Source: Chara braunii
Lineage: Eukaryota > Streptophyta > Charophyceae > Charales > Characeae
NCBI GenBank assembly: GCA_003427395.1
Contig: BFEA01000235.1
Span: 967,727-992,231, forward strand
Length of the DNA stretch: 24,505 nucleotides
Direction of reading: 5' to 3'
The first letter of the stretch is position 1, and every line of letters starts with the position of its first letter. The position numbers and the translations under genes are program-made. The notes under the pieces were generated by a model, which saw nothing but the letters and a program-made list of their open reading frames with translations, made no database searches and was not told where the DNA came from. Below, in pieces: positions 1 to 9,401 of the stretch.

Positions 1-202
1 TCTTCTTCCTTATAACTCCGCTGTTCAGAACCTCTTGCGTACAAGGCCGCCCACGTGGATGTAGGTGGAGCGGCGGCTGTCCCCACCCCCGTGTATCATA
101 TCGACCCACTTGCACACAGCCAAAAGGCAAAGAGGCAAAGAAGAGAGGAAGGAAACAACCAAATACAACAAAACAAGGGGCAATAAGCAACAATACAAGA
201 AA

Positions 203-542
203 CGGATCCTAAATGACAAGTCCCATATGCAAGCACCGCCCTAGTCCTATACAGGCCAAACGACGGGACAAGACCACCCAAGACAAAACACTCTTGTCTG
301 CAAAAAAAAATCCCAAATACATATTTAAACATAAAGGACAAATCCGAGTCCCATATGATAATTCCCACATAGAAGCGCCACCCCCTCACACAGGCCGAAC
401 AACGGGAAGCAACCAACCACGATGCCAAAACGATAAAAAAAAAAACGGATGACTGGTCCCACGTGAAAGCACCGCTACGGCCATGAAATATACCGAACAA
501 CAGGACCAACCAACCAGGATGCAGACAAGGTTACCAAAACAA
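203..542. repeat. Three degenerate tandem repeats of about 90-110 bp
   Basis: Units at about 203-292, 336-443 and 445-542 share in order: TCCCATATG or TCCCACGTG, AAGC(A/G)CC(G/A)CC, CAGGCC(A/G)AAC(A/G)ACGGGA or ACCGAACAACAGGA, then CCAACCAC-like and GATGC-AAAAC. They are too diverged for recent duplication. Overlapping ORFs here are unlikely genes. Confidence 0.65.
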
Positions 543-806
543 ATTCTACCATATCCATAGTTAGAAAAACGGAACCATACAGTAGGTCCGCAAAACGAAA
601 TACCGCGTAAAAAGAGGAAGAGCAACAAAAAAAAATGTGGGATGATAGCACGATGATTCAAACTATTTTCGACATAAATGAATGATTTTGTACACTGACA
701 AGAAGATCATAAAATTATTTTCTATCATAACCAAAGAAGAGTCTGCTGCTACAAGCTCGCCGCCGCTCGCCGCATCATCGACAAAAGCAGAGAGTTCGCA
801 GCGTCC

Positions 807-808
<2 letters not shown>

Positions 809-856
<48 letters not shown>
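809..856. repeat. (AT)24 microsatellite
   Basis: An uninterrupted AT dinucleotide run of about 48 bp, followed by further TA-rich sequence to about 898. The stretch at 661-808 has no recognisable gene. Confidence 0.98.
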
Positions 857-858
<2 letters not shown>

Positions 859-898
859 AATAAATATATACATCGATAAATATATATATATATACATA

Positions 899-1487
899 TA
901 GCTCGACTTGTAGCCTAGGTCATAAGACGCGTCATAGGGCATGATATAGGTAGATAATTTCTTACACCATAATGCATGAACGAACCAAATATCAAATCAC
1001 ATTATCTGAACATTCTTTGTGTGCACACGACTTCACTTGATATGAACGAACTGAATATCAAATCACATTACATGGACATTCTTTCCATACTGAGCGTTTG
1101 TGTGTGTGCAGTTGTGCGTGCATGTGTGTGTGTAAGAGAAAAAAAAAATCTTAGACATATATATTCTTTTGTTTGAACCTTCTTTGATTCTTGCACGGCC
1201 AGGTCACCAAAACAAACAAGGTCACTCGTGTAGCTCGACTTGTAGCCTAGGTCATAATACACGTCATAGCGCATGATATAGGTAGATAATTGCTTACACC
1301 ATAATGCATGAACGAACCGAATATCAGATCACATTACCTGAACATTCTTTGTGTGCACACGACTTCACTTGATAATGAACGAACTGAATATCAAATCACA
1401 TTACATAAACATTCTTTGCATACTGAGCATTTGTGCGTGTGCAGTTGTGCGTACGTGTGTGTGTGTGAGAGAAAAAAAAAATCTTAG
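899..1487. repeat. 332-bp-period tandem duplication with nested subrepeats
   Basis: 899-1154 and 1231-1487 are near-identical, from TAGCTCGACTTGTAGCCTAG through GCATGATATAGGTAGATAAT to AAAAAAAAATCTTAG. Inside each, a unit of about 43 bp (ATGAACGAAC..AATATCA.ATCACATTA..TG.ACATTCTT) occurs twice, giving four copies (about 975, 1043, 1307 and 1376). A (GT)n-rich stretch closes each copy. No RNA or protein gene is recognised. 1488-1640 holds nothing I can name. Confidence 0.95.
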
Positions 1488-2017
1488 TGTTCCCTATACA
1501 CAACTCGAGTGTTTGTATTATGAAGCTCGCTATACACAACTAAAAAAAAAAATGCATGTGTGTTGTCACGCTCTCTACGTGCAACTCCACGAAAAAAACA
1601 TCGTGACGTCATGCTATTCCGATAGAAGTTTGTAGGTGAAGATTCAGTCGCTGCAACGGTCCGAAGAAAACACAGACCGATCTCGCCGGTCCGTTCCTAA
1701 GCGCAAGTGGACCGGAAAGACTTGGTCGTCACACCTTTGGCACTGGATCGAAAGGTGCGGAAGACGAATTGCACACGACACCTTGATGCCAAAAGCGTCA
1801 CGAACGGTAAGTGTCCGTCGATGGAAGTTCACTGTGTGGTCCGCACCCACGAGCTAAGTCATCCCCAAAATAATGTCGAAATCCGTGTCCAAGACGTCAA
1901 AAGTAACCGACTCGCATGCATGAGGTGTGAATAAACCGGTAAGGTTTCGATGTAGCGATCAAGAAGTTGTTGCGTCCGACCGTCCGCTATCTTGACTATC
2001 GTAGGATGTGACTTCCT

Positions 2018-2779
2018 TCAAACTTGAGTGCTAAGGCCGATCCTTTGTATAAAGGACTGGCTCATGAAATTGTGAGTCGTGTTTCTGTCCAACAAAGTGT
2101 TGCAGGACGCTTGCCCAACTTCGATGCGGACATAAAGGAGCGGTGCGTTGTTGCTGTCGTAACGCTGCGTGCAAAACTTGCGGGCCACCTCGGTAATATA
2201 TGCAAGGAGGTTCCGCACCGCAACTTTGTTATCCATCGACGAAGTCGATGATGTATAGAAGGATAAACAAGTGTGCAAATGAGCGCATAGTGCTGCGCAT
2301 TGTGGACCCGATAAGCAACCCGTGGAAGGGAGAGGAAGCCATGCAAAATCCACGGGTGATAACTTGTCCAAGACCTCTACGTTAAGCTCTCGTGCCGAAT
2401 CCCTTGAAAACCCACCTGAAGACGATAAATTGTTGCCGCCACTAGACGAAGAAGAAACCGTGCATGCACCTTGTCCTTGAGCGAGAGAACCAAACAATGG
2501 ATCAAACCACTTGAAGTCCTCAAGAGAATGAAGAATAGGACTTACGACTTCCGCGTGTGCCTCATAATTAAGGGCGGTCGCTCGCAAAACAACTGACCAT
2601 GAAAGTTTCGAGGGTGCAGTCGTATCACTCTCGATGGTGCTCACTTTCCCGAAAGGGATTTCCCCTTGGCTTCCGTGGGACAACCAGCGGTTACGTGTAC
2701 ATCGCTGTTGCACCACAAACAATAATGGTGTCTCGTGCGGATCTTGTAGATGCCTTCCGAGAAACTGTAATGAAGCCAA
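2018..2779 (-). pseudogene. aspartic protease-containing fragment of gypsy remnant
   Basis: An open stretch of 253 codons. The last 45 are a retroviral-type pepsin-like domain start (LYVRIEVGQASCNTLLDRNT), ending GLSTQV at a TGA. The same frame remains protein-like after the TGA (RKSHPTIVKIADGRTQQLLD). The DSG catalytic triad reads DRN, so it is inactive. The N-terminal part has no domain I recognise. Confidence 0.75.
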
Positions 2780-3091
2780 GGTTCTTGAGCTGTTGTTCCA
2801 GGCCCCAGGGCTAAAAAGGTGTTTATCTTCTAGTTGTCGCGTCCTCGACCTTTGTTGGGGCGACCACCATCCTGGGCGGCTGCTAATCTTTCTCCCTCGT
2901 TAGATGAAGCAGCCTCATTAGAAAAGTCGCTCGGCATTGTTGCCGCAACCATGGCTACGGTCGATGCTGATCTCTGCCCAAACCTGCAGAAGGCGAACGA
3001 CCAACATTGCGGGCTTCCGTATTCGTCACAATAATCTGCCAGGCCTTCTTAAATAGCAACTCACTTGTGGTAAGCATCTCCGTGACTTGCG

Positions 3092-3403
3092 TCAATGCAT
3101 TCTACAATGTTGGGCACAACCTCGTAATGAAGTAGCGTTTAATGCCCGTAAAGGTGATCGACAAGTGGACGTGGATGCCAAGTGTTGGTACTCGGTGATC
3201 CAATCCGTGCTTGGCAAAGCGTTCTGATGGAACTTTTGCAACTTCTCCATTGCATGAAGCTCGGGTGGTTCCACTTGGAACCGTGTGTGCCATGCTGCCT
3301 TGAGATCAGCCCAAGTGAGCTTTGTGTGCAACTCGGAGACGATGACCTCATGCGTGGACAACATATTGTCAAGCCATGCTTGACACGTGCCCCCAACTGA
3401 CAA
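3092..3403 (-). pseudogene. gag (retrotransposon gag domain) fragment
   Basis: It carries the classic gag-domain order: A-W-L-D, then LTWADLKAAWHTRFQVEPPE, then KLQKFHQ and WITEYQHLA. It is one frame away from the upstream gag fragment. Its last 17 codons have slipped out of frame relative to the family wording. Confidence 0.75.
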
Positions 3404-3435
3404 TATAAATAAGGATTCGAGTTCGGATCACTTAC

Positions 3436-3918
3436 CTAAAACAAGTCTATACGCAGGTCGAATTGGCGCCACCATGAAATTGGCTCGGTCTTCGATGCAT
3501 CGCAGAAGTCCGGGATGCCATCCAACTTGGGTATGCGCTCGTGAGGTGACGAGGTTGAGTTGGCAGCTGCTGCACAAATCTGCTGCTCCAAATGAAGGTT
3601 GGTGGCTTGCTTCCGCTTCGCCATGTCCTTGACGACGCCCATGTCCACCTCTAACACGTTTATTCGACCCCCCAAGTTGGAGGGTCCTGCGGGTGTAGCT
3701 GCAGCAGGCTGTTGTTGCAGCCTATGCACACAGTCGAGTAGGTTGGCGATGGTATGAGCCTGCTGCTTGGCTAGCATGGCAAGTTGTTTGAGCATTGTGT
3801 CAAGGCAAAGCACGACCTCCTGCTCGGTTGCGCATGTCGAGACCAGATCGGTCACATGTGCATATGCGTTTGCAACGCCGCACACAGCCTCGGGGGCCTC
3901 CTTGCCTTTCGCAACCAC
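3436..3918 (-). pseudogene. gag-like fragment of gypsy remnant
   Basis: An open stretch of 160 codons, helical and Gln/Ala-rich (LLDCVHRLQQQPAAATP). It ends with the gag-entry wording IPKLDGIPDFCDASKTEPIS and WWRQFDLRIDLF. It reads from a GTG in the middle of the element, so it has no true start of its own: the frame opens upstream (EKECERQDAFFLEEDEIEIL) up to a stop at about 4025. Confidence 0.7.
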
Positions 3919-4097
3919 CTCCCACTCGCCGGCTAGGATTTCTATTTCATCCTCCTCGAGAAAAAATGCATCTTGGCGTTCGCATTCTTTCTCATTTGCG
4001 TGTTTCTTTGCTGCCTCAGCGTCGACCTATTGCTGTTGTTCAGTGAAGTGACGCTCTTGTTCTGCCTCCTCCTCCTCCTGTTTCCTTGCGGCAGTGG

Positions 4098-4139
4098 CCG
4101 CATCTGCCCTGCCGCATCTGCCCTGCCGCATCTGCCCTC
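4098..4139. repeat. 14-bp tandem triplication within gag
   Basis: CCGCATCTGCCCTG is repeated three times head to tail. Fourteen is not a multiple of three, so the two extra copies (28 bp) shift the frame by one. That is exactly the offset between the gag start at 4255-4040 and the gag frame below 3990. Confidence 0.9.
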
Positions 4140-4255
4140 TTCGACCACTCTGCTAGTCGATCCAACATGCGGGCCTCGTAGACCTCTACATTTTCCCCTT
4201 GCTTTTGCTCCATGTCGCCCCTTTGTGATCGGGTGACTGCGGGCATATGCTGCAA

Positions 4256-4453
4256 GAACGAGTGGTACTAGCTGTTGCTGACGTGGCACGGATGTCCGCT
4301 GACATGGCCTGCTGTGGTCTGCTGACGTGGCAACTTACCAGTGCTGCAGTGGTAGAGGAGAGAAGGAAGAAGAAGAAGAAGAAGAAGAAGAAGAAGAACA
4401 ACAACAACAGAGTAGATGGGATGGTTGGGAGGGGAAAATATTAGATTCTAACA
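4256..4453 (-). promoter_or_regulatory. Candidate gypsy leader/LTR edge with three GCTGACRTGGC motifs and a GAA repeat
   Basis: Immediately upstream of the gag start, plus-strand GCTGACGTGGC, GCTGACATGGC and GCTGACGTGGC occur at 4277, 4298 and 4321, spaced 21 and 23 bp. The ACGTGG core is a bZIP-type (G-box/ABRE-like) core in plants. Next come (GAA)n/(CAA)n at about 4363-4408. On the minus strand, TGTTAGAATCTAATA begins at 4453, which would suit an LTR start (TG...). I see no primer-binding site and no partner LTR, so the LTR call is weak. Confidence 0.4.
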
Positions 4454-5160
4454 CTTCCTCTCCCCCACGGGGTTGCATTGATCGTCCAGATAAGGAGCCA
4501 CTGATCAAAAATCGAAAAGTCAAACTTTACTTTTTCAAAGAAAATAAACAAAATAAAAAATCAAAATCAAAATCAAAAGTTCAGTAGGTCTCCCAATCCC
4601 AAAAATCCCAAAATTTTAATAATTATGAAAAACTATTTCGAATTTCATAATGCAAATATAATCAAAGATACAAGGAAAAAAAAATCACAAGTTTAGGTAA
4701 ATTTTGAATTAAGAAAAATAAATTTTGGATTGATTCCAGATCAGAGTAAGCGCCGCAATTTTCAATTTTGGGAAGTAGAACTCCGAAACTTCAACTGCGA
4801 AGAGAGATTTTCTCCAAAAAAAACAAAATTTCAGAATAATAAAGCAACGGAAAATTCAAAAGTCCAAAATATAAAGGAGGTCAAAATTCTCATCTACTAA
4901 TTAATGCGTGATTCATAATTTATTAAAAAAAAAAATAGTGCAAAGAAACCCCCCTCCCCCCCAAAAAAATGGATTTATCAAGCAGCAAATTTTTAAAAAT
5001 AAAAAAAAAAAAATCAAAAATTTCAGCTACTGCACAATTTCAGATTTTAGGAGAAACGAGTTTTCGCCAAGCAATTCTAAAAGAAATTAAAAAATTCAGA
5101 ATTTTGGGATTTGAATAGAAAAACCGAATTGAAACTAATTAGGTTAACCTAACCTAACCT
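4454..5160. other. A-rich, gene-free stretch
   Basis: Very A-rich on the plus strand, with AAAATCAAAATC-type runs, homopolymer A tracts and one C run (about 4949-4962). The single ORF (4908-5090) is low-complexity Lys/Asn-rich and not a credible gene. Confidence 0.8.
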
Positions 5161-5168
5161 AATCAACT

Positions 5169-5206
<38 letters not shown>

Positions 5207-5240
5207 CCAATCGATCAATCGACCGATCGATCATGACTGA
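5160..5240. repeat. (AATC)n microsatellite with degenerate GATC-rich end
   Basis: TAATCAATCAATCAATCAAT repeats to about 5206, then decays into CAATCGATCAATCGACCGAT. Just upstream, AACCT occurs three to four times (about 5143-5160). Confidence 0.95.
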
Positions 5241-5242
5241 TC

Positions 5243-5475
5243 AATCAATCAGTCAATCGATCGTCGCCAATCGCATGTAGGTCAGTCAGGTCATAGTCCG
5301 CATTCACATGATCAATTGAGCAATGTATGTAAACCCAAGGATCCGCGAAGTGATGAAGAGGACTCCCCAATCAATCAGTCAATCGATCGTCGCCAATGGC
5401 GTGTAGGTCAGGTTATAGTCCTGATTCACATGCTCAATTGAGCGATGTATGTAAACCCAAGGATGAAGAGGACTC
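5243..5475. repeat. Direct duplication of 107-123 bp
   Basis: 5243-5365 and 5369-5475 share AATCAATCAGTCAATCGATC, GTCGCCAAT, CACATG.TCAATTGAGC and ATGTATGTAAACCCAAGGAT, and end GATGAAGAGGACTC. The second copy lacks 12 bp (CCGCGAAGTGAT) near its end and has small indels. 5476-5771 shows no gene I can support. Confidence 0.95.
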
Positions 5476-5771
5476 AGTGCAGTGTCAGCAAAGCTTCAAC
5501 AAGCAATGTACATCGGAATATAGCACAATGTAGCACAGCAGAAGACTCAAAGATATGACCCGACCTGTCAGATACTGGTGCGACACCCATCATACACCAC
5601 ACATGTTAGAAAGAGAGGAGGGACCACATACATAGAAAAAAGGTCCCTCCTTGATCACGGACATGGGGACATACCAGGGATGAGGAGGGGGGGGCGGGAA
5701 GGCGGGATGAATAAGCAGATGAAGGAGAAGACCAAAATCGCGACAGCGTAGTCCAAAAATAGTCTCCCTGA

Positions 5772-5924
5772 AGAATGTCCAATCAATGTCTGCCAGAAAA
5801 TGCGGAATCAGATCCTGGGCCTCATGGCCCGATGTAACCTCTGTCTGCAGAATGTCCAATCAATGTCTGCCACAAAATGCGGAATCAGATCCTGGGCCTC
5901 ATGGCCCGATGTAACCTCTGTCTG
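5772..5924. repeat. 77-bp near-perfect tandem duplication
   Basis: 5772-5848 and 5849-5924 differ by a single substitution (CCAGAAAA/CCACAAAA) besides the junction. Unit wording: AGAATGTCCAATCAATGTCT ... CCTGGGCCTCATGGCCCGAT ... CTCTGTCTG. The duplication is recent. A (CT)n tract follows (about 5928-5944). Confidence 0.95.
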
Positions 5925-6270
5925 TTATCTCTCTCTCTCTCTCTGTATGAAGAAGAAGAAGAAAAAGAAGGAGAAAACGAAAGGAAGGAGGAGAGATGGA
6001 GGTTTAAAGTGAGAAGAAAAAGATGCCCTCCTTGCTATCTCACCGGCAGGTAACTGCCGCCTTGTACTACCTGCTGCCGCGTGTCTCCTCTGTGCTGCAG
6101 AGCGCTGGAGCGAAGACCAGCTATGGCGCCCAGGTAAGATGTCCGCCGACACAGGTATGGCCTCTGCCTCACTTCCTGCTTAATGCTCTACCTCTAGCGT
6201 AGCGCTGTCGCGCTGCTCCAGCAGCATGTCACCCAAGAAATGAGCTGCTCGAACTGCGTGTCTGCCCAGG

Positions 6271-6310
6271 CTTGGCCCAGCTATAAATAGCACTGGGCCT
6301 CACGGGTGTG
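6271..6310 (+). promoter_or_regulatory. TATA box embedded in a palindrome
   Basis: GGCCCAG (6274-6280) and CTGGGCC (6293-6299) flank GCTATAAATAGC, which is itself a palindrome (GCTAT-AA-ATAGC). CTATAAATAG is an optimal plant TATA box. A start about 30 bp downstream would fall near 6312, just before a 61-codon ORF. The function is unproven. Confidence 0.45.
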
Positions 6311-6491
6311 TCCTACGCCACAACGTGGCCTGCCTGGGTCCCTGCCTAACGTCCAGGCCGTCCCTGCTGATGCAGCAGGGAATGTTCGCAACTGGACAAC
6401 ATCGGACCTGGCCCAACAGGGCCTGCCTATGTCCGTACCAGGCCAAAAACGTGGCCTTGCAGACGAGCTGCAAATCCGAAACGACACCTGA
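6306..6491 (+). CDS. Short ORF downstream of TATA box, unknown product (doubtful)
   Basis: A 61-codon ATG-TGA frame (MCPTPQRGLPGSLPNVQ...) begins about 20 bp after the TATA box and is followed by AATAAA-containing tetranucleotide repeats (6510-6534). A second frame from 6325 is equally long, codon bias cannot be judged, and the sequence is GGCCC-rich. I recognise no domain. It may be part of a retroposed element rather than a gene. Confidence 0.15.
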   Translation: MCPTPQRGLPGSLPNVQAVPADAAGNVRNWTTSDLAQQGLPMSVPGQKRGLADELQIRNDT

Positions 6492-6509
6492 ACAAACAAA
6501 AATAGGACA

Positions 6510-6535
6510 TCAAATAAATAAATAAATAAATAAAT
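6510..6535. repeat. (AAAT)n tract, possible retroelement tail
   Basis: AAATAAATAAATAAATAAAT directly follows GGACATC. Simple A-rich tails of this type mark the 3' ends of SINEs and LINEs, and the run also supplies AATAAA signals. Confidence 0.7.
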
Positions 6536-6679
6536 GCTGCCTCAAATCAAAACCTGCAGCCATAAGGCCGGCCGTGGGCCTCCAAGGCACACATTTGCGG
6601 GGCATGCCACCTGTGGGCCCCCAGCAACCGTCGGGCCCCCAACATGGGGCCCTTGTGCAGACTCAGCATGTTACATGGG

Positions 6680-6953
6680 GCAAGGGGTGCTCACACTTCT
6701 ATACGAAAAAGGGGACAACATGAATATACGAAACTATAGACCTATTACGTCATTAACCGTGGTTTACAAAATGTTATCTAAAGCGCTGGCCAACCAGATG
6801 GCCCTGGCACTGGAGCACATAATGCACCCATCCCAAACCAATATTCTCAATGGTCGCTGCATTCAAGATAACATTTTACTAGTGAATGAACTGCTGCGCC
6901 TCTCTCGTCAGTCCAAGTACACGCCGACTGACACTTCCTCGATAAATGCCTAA
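6680..6953 (+). pseudogene. RT N-terminal fragment
   Basis: The open frame extends back to 6534, but only the part from about 6680 looks like LINE RT (GVLTLLYEKGDNMNIRNYRP, then NILLVNELLRLSRQ). It stops at TAA just where the motif A sequence (F-x-x-D-x-x-K-A-F-D) should begin. Confidence 0.8.
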
Positions 6954-7308
6954 CCAAAGTGAATATTGGAGAAAACCTCTTGGCAGAATTAATGTGCACA
7001 TCCTTCATGCCAACGCCACCACAAATGTGCAAATTAATGGACACTTGGCACCAGAATTCCCCCTGCAGCGTCCGGTCCAACAGGGCAGTCCCCTGGCCCC
7101 TTACCTTTTCGTTGTGGTTATGGAAGCGTTGATCACAAACTTGAGGACCAATAAGGACATCTGTAGGATCCAGACAAAATTTCATCCCTCAGGACTCAAT
7201 GCAAGTGTGCTCCTTGTTCGCCGACCATTTGACTTTGATGATCGTGGCCTCCCATCAGAACATGGAAGAGATCAAGACTCTGATGAGCGGTTTCTGTTCT
7301 CTGTCTGA
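6946..7308 (+). pseudogene. RT middle fragment (motif B region)
   Basis: HANATTNVQINGHLAPEFPL followed by QRPVQQGSPLAPYLFVVVME corresponds to the LINE block usually reading RGVRQGCPLAPYLF. After about 7180 the family frame moves to +2, where LFADHLTLMIVASHQNMEEI continues. Confidence 0.8.
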
Positions 7309-7635
7309 TATTAATTGGGGCAATAAAACCCTGGGGTGGTGGATGCATCATGATGCAGCGTTTGGTCAGACAGGGCGGCCCCTTGACCCCTCACCATTTC
7401 CTCGTGGTTATGGAAGCATTGACGGCAAACTTGAGGACCAATAAGGACATTCATAGGATCCAGACAACTTCCAAAAAGCACACGTGGAAATCATTACTGA
7501 AAAGCACAGGTGACTGGGCCAGTAAAACCCTGTGCTTTTCAGTAAACCCTAGGACGCAATGCACGCGTGCTCCTTTGCCGACAATTTGATTTGATGATCG
7601 AGGCCTCCCCTGGGGTGGTGGGTGCATCATGATGG
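7065..7635. repeat. Partial tandem duplication of RT motif B-C segment
   Basis: 7065-7175 corresponds to 7355-7466 (both run from GCAGCG through GAGGACCAATAAGGACAT to GATCCAGAC). 7189-7252 corresponds to 7548-7611. The 25-bp CTGGGGTGGTGGATGCATCA segment at 7331-7355 returns at 7611-7635. The FADD box is FADH in the first copy and FADN in the second, so each copy lost its second Asp with a different base change. Confidence 0.9.
7494..7545. repeat. Perfect 17-bp inverted repeat (hairpin) in LINE remnant
   Basis: TTACTGAAAAGCACAGG (7494-7510) and CCTGTGCTTTTCAGTAA (7529-7545) are exact reverse complements around an 18-nt loop. It lies in sequence present only in the second duplicate. No T run follows, so it is not a terminator of known type. 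Confidence 0.95.
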
Positions 7636-7713
7636 CGGCAGGCCACAAGAACGACCAGGGGGGTCACTTGGCTCCCTCTGGAAGCCCCGGTCCGGGTCCA
7701 GGGGATCCAGCTG

Positions 7714-8049
7714 TTGGCAGCAGGAAAACCTGTGTGTAATGACAAATGGCAAATGGACACTGTACTCCTAAAGCTCACCTCATGGGCAGACAAGAACACT
7801 TCACTTTTTGGCAGGGCTCTGGTCATCTACAACGTGGCGCTAACGTCCCTTTGGTACAAGTCTGCTCTTTGGTCTCTGTCCCCCGAAGCCTCCAGATCCC
7901 TAAGACAGCGGGTAGCAGCCTATTTGTGGCGAGGCAACCAGGAAACCCAGCATGCGATCAGCTGGGTCGCTTGGGAGGCAATAATATTTCAGCCCAAACT
8001 CCAAGGCGGCCTGGGGATCCTTGACCCCGACACCCAGACAATTCCCTGA
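7714..8049 (+). pseudogene. LINE C-terminal fragment
   Basis: It reads SLFGRALVIYNVALTSLWYK, SLRQRVAAYLWRGN and AISWVAWEAI...GGLGILDP. This is the post-RT region that precedes the zinc-binding RT tail in plant LINEs. It ends at a TGA. The next frame continues LTLQWLKRLICRPDFPWEPL, so a single frameshift breaks it. Confidence 0.8.
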
Positions 8050-9302
8050 CCCTACAGTGGCTGAAAAGACTAATCTGCAGACCAGACTTCCCATGGGAAC
8101 CCCTGGCACTGGAACAAATTGCAAGACTTGCCCCCAAATCCAGCCTCCACACATCCCCTTGTTTGGTTGGACGTTGCGTTTTGGGCAGTCCCTAGGCCCT
8201 CTTCGCGGCCCGCCACGCAGTCAAACTGCTCAGCGGCTCGTGCAAACTTGAAAAATGACAACTTTTGGATCCAATTGATCCAAGATTGGTGGTGGCTGCC
8301 TCTTCTGGATAGACCGCCATCTAGTAGGTGGGAGGAGGTTCTCCGCCAACCCTTATTCGGCAATCGCTGGATAAGGGGAGTCTTCTCAAGCTTGGTGGGG
8401 GCCATGGGACTTTTGGATCAGGAAGGGAGTCCACAAGGTGGAACACATATGGGACAGCACACACAATGATTGGATAACAGAAGCCCAACTTAGAAGCTCA
8501 AGGAAATGATCTTCTCCCTCCCCTTGGCATGGCTGCAGATTTTGTGGCGTGGTCCAGTGATTTTGGAGGGGGATTGGGTGGCAATAGAAGGAAACGAGGC
8601 CAGCACCGGTGAGGTGCTGATGGCCAGCCAGGCTGAAGTAATGGTAAACCTGTTCTATAAAAACTCCCAGAACCGGCTGGTACAAGGGACACCCGACGAG
8701 GACTTTTGGCTGCCTAAGACAGCAATCTACAGCTGAGGGTGAGAGTGCTGAAGGAGGGGGACTCCTTGGTAGCCTTCAGACCCGAGCTGTCCGTTCTGGA
8801 GTGGAGTTCGCAGATCCCATCCTGGAAGGTAAACGAAACAATACCTTTTCTCGCAATGTCCTGTCCGTCATCAATTCTTACCTGGCAATGGTGGGCACGA
8901 ATCTGGGTGGCCTTAGATGCGGAGTGGCCATGGGATTGCAGAGCATTCATCTGTAGACACTGGACGCAACCCAAGCATCAGTCTTCACATCCAACCTCTT
9001 CTCTATTGGAAGGAAAGCGTTGCTGTGAGCTCTGGAGGCACCGCTGCACAATGACCATCGAGGGTGCACACGCGCCGAGGGGTGAAATAGGAGAGAGAAT
9101 CAAAGATATAATTGAAACAGCAATCAGGGCTCCATGGACATCACCTGCCACCTAAATGAGTTCTGCATGGATTGGCTAGGAGGGGAACGAGGGGGAAGGA
9201 TACCAAGGGTCCAATGGGATGGCTGGCACCTGGAGAACCACCACCGCTTGGAATTACCGGCTATGTTTTAACGATTGGACCCTGGCCCCTGATGATACCA
9301 CC

Positions 9303-9304
<2 letters not shown>

Positions 9305-9401
<97 letters not shown>

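Larger units (their letters stand above)
1640..4255 (-). pseudogene. Ty3/gypsy-like LTR retrotransposon remnant (gag and protease, truncated)
   Basis: Read on the minus strand from 4255 down. An N-terminal gag start MPAVTRSQRGDMEQKQGENV is followed by a Glu-rich helix region. A gag core (3436-3918) ends SWWRQFDLRIDLF, and a gag body in another frame (3092-3403) has AWLDNMLSTHEVIVSELHTK and LKAAWHTRFQVEPPE. A protease-containing frame (2018-2779) follows. Its active-site segment reads LLDRNTTHNFMS where families have LLDSGAT/S-x-NF-I/M-S, so the catalytic DSG is lost. The protease C-terminal half continues in yet another frame (about 1940-1640: VLDTDFDIILGMT, stop, GADHTVNFHRRTLTVRD). No reverse transcriptase, RNase H or integrase follows. 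At least three frameshifts and several stops make it dead. Confidence 0.85.
6680..8470 (+). pseudogene. LINE-like (non-LTR) retrotransposon reverse transcriptase remnant
   Basis: Seen in order: 6680-6953 has LLYEKGDNMNIRNYRP then ITSLTVVYKMLSKALANQ and HPSQTNILNGRCIQDNILLV, the opening RT blocks of plant LINEs. 6960-7180, in another frame, has HILHANATTNVQINGHLAPE and RPVQQGSPLAPYLFVV (motif B region). 7217-7228 has FADH where the catalytic FADD should be. 7714-8049 has the C-terminal LINE wording SLWYKSALWSLSPEA and ISWVAWEAIIF...GGLGILDP. About 8250-8460 has PLFGNRWIRGVF. The motif A segment with its catalytic Asp is missing between about 6915 and 6960. Frameshifts, an internal duplication and stops make it inactive. 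Whether 8470-9150 belongs to it is unclear. Confidence 0.85.

Noticed and set aside
5143-5160. AACCT repeats resembling a telomere-type (TTAGG) sequence
   Set aside because: Only three to four units merging into an AATC microsatellite. Too short for an interstitial telomere claim.
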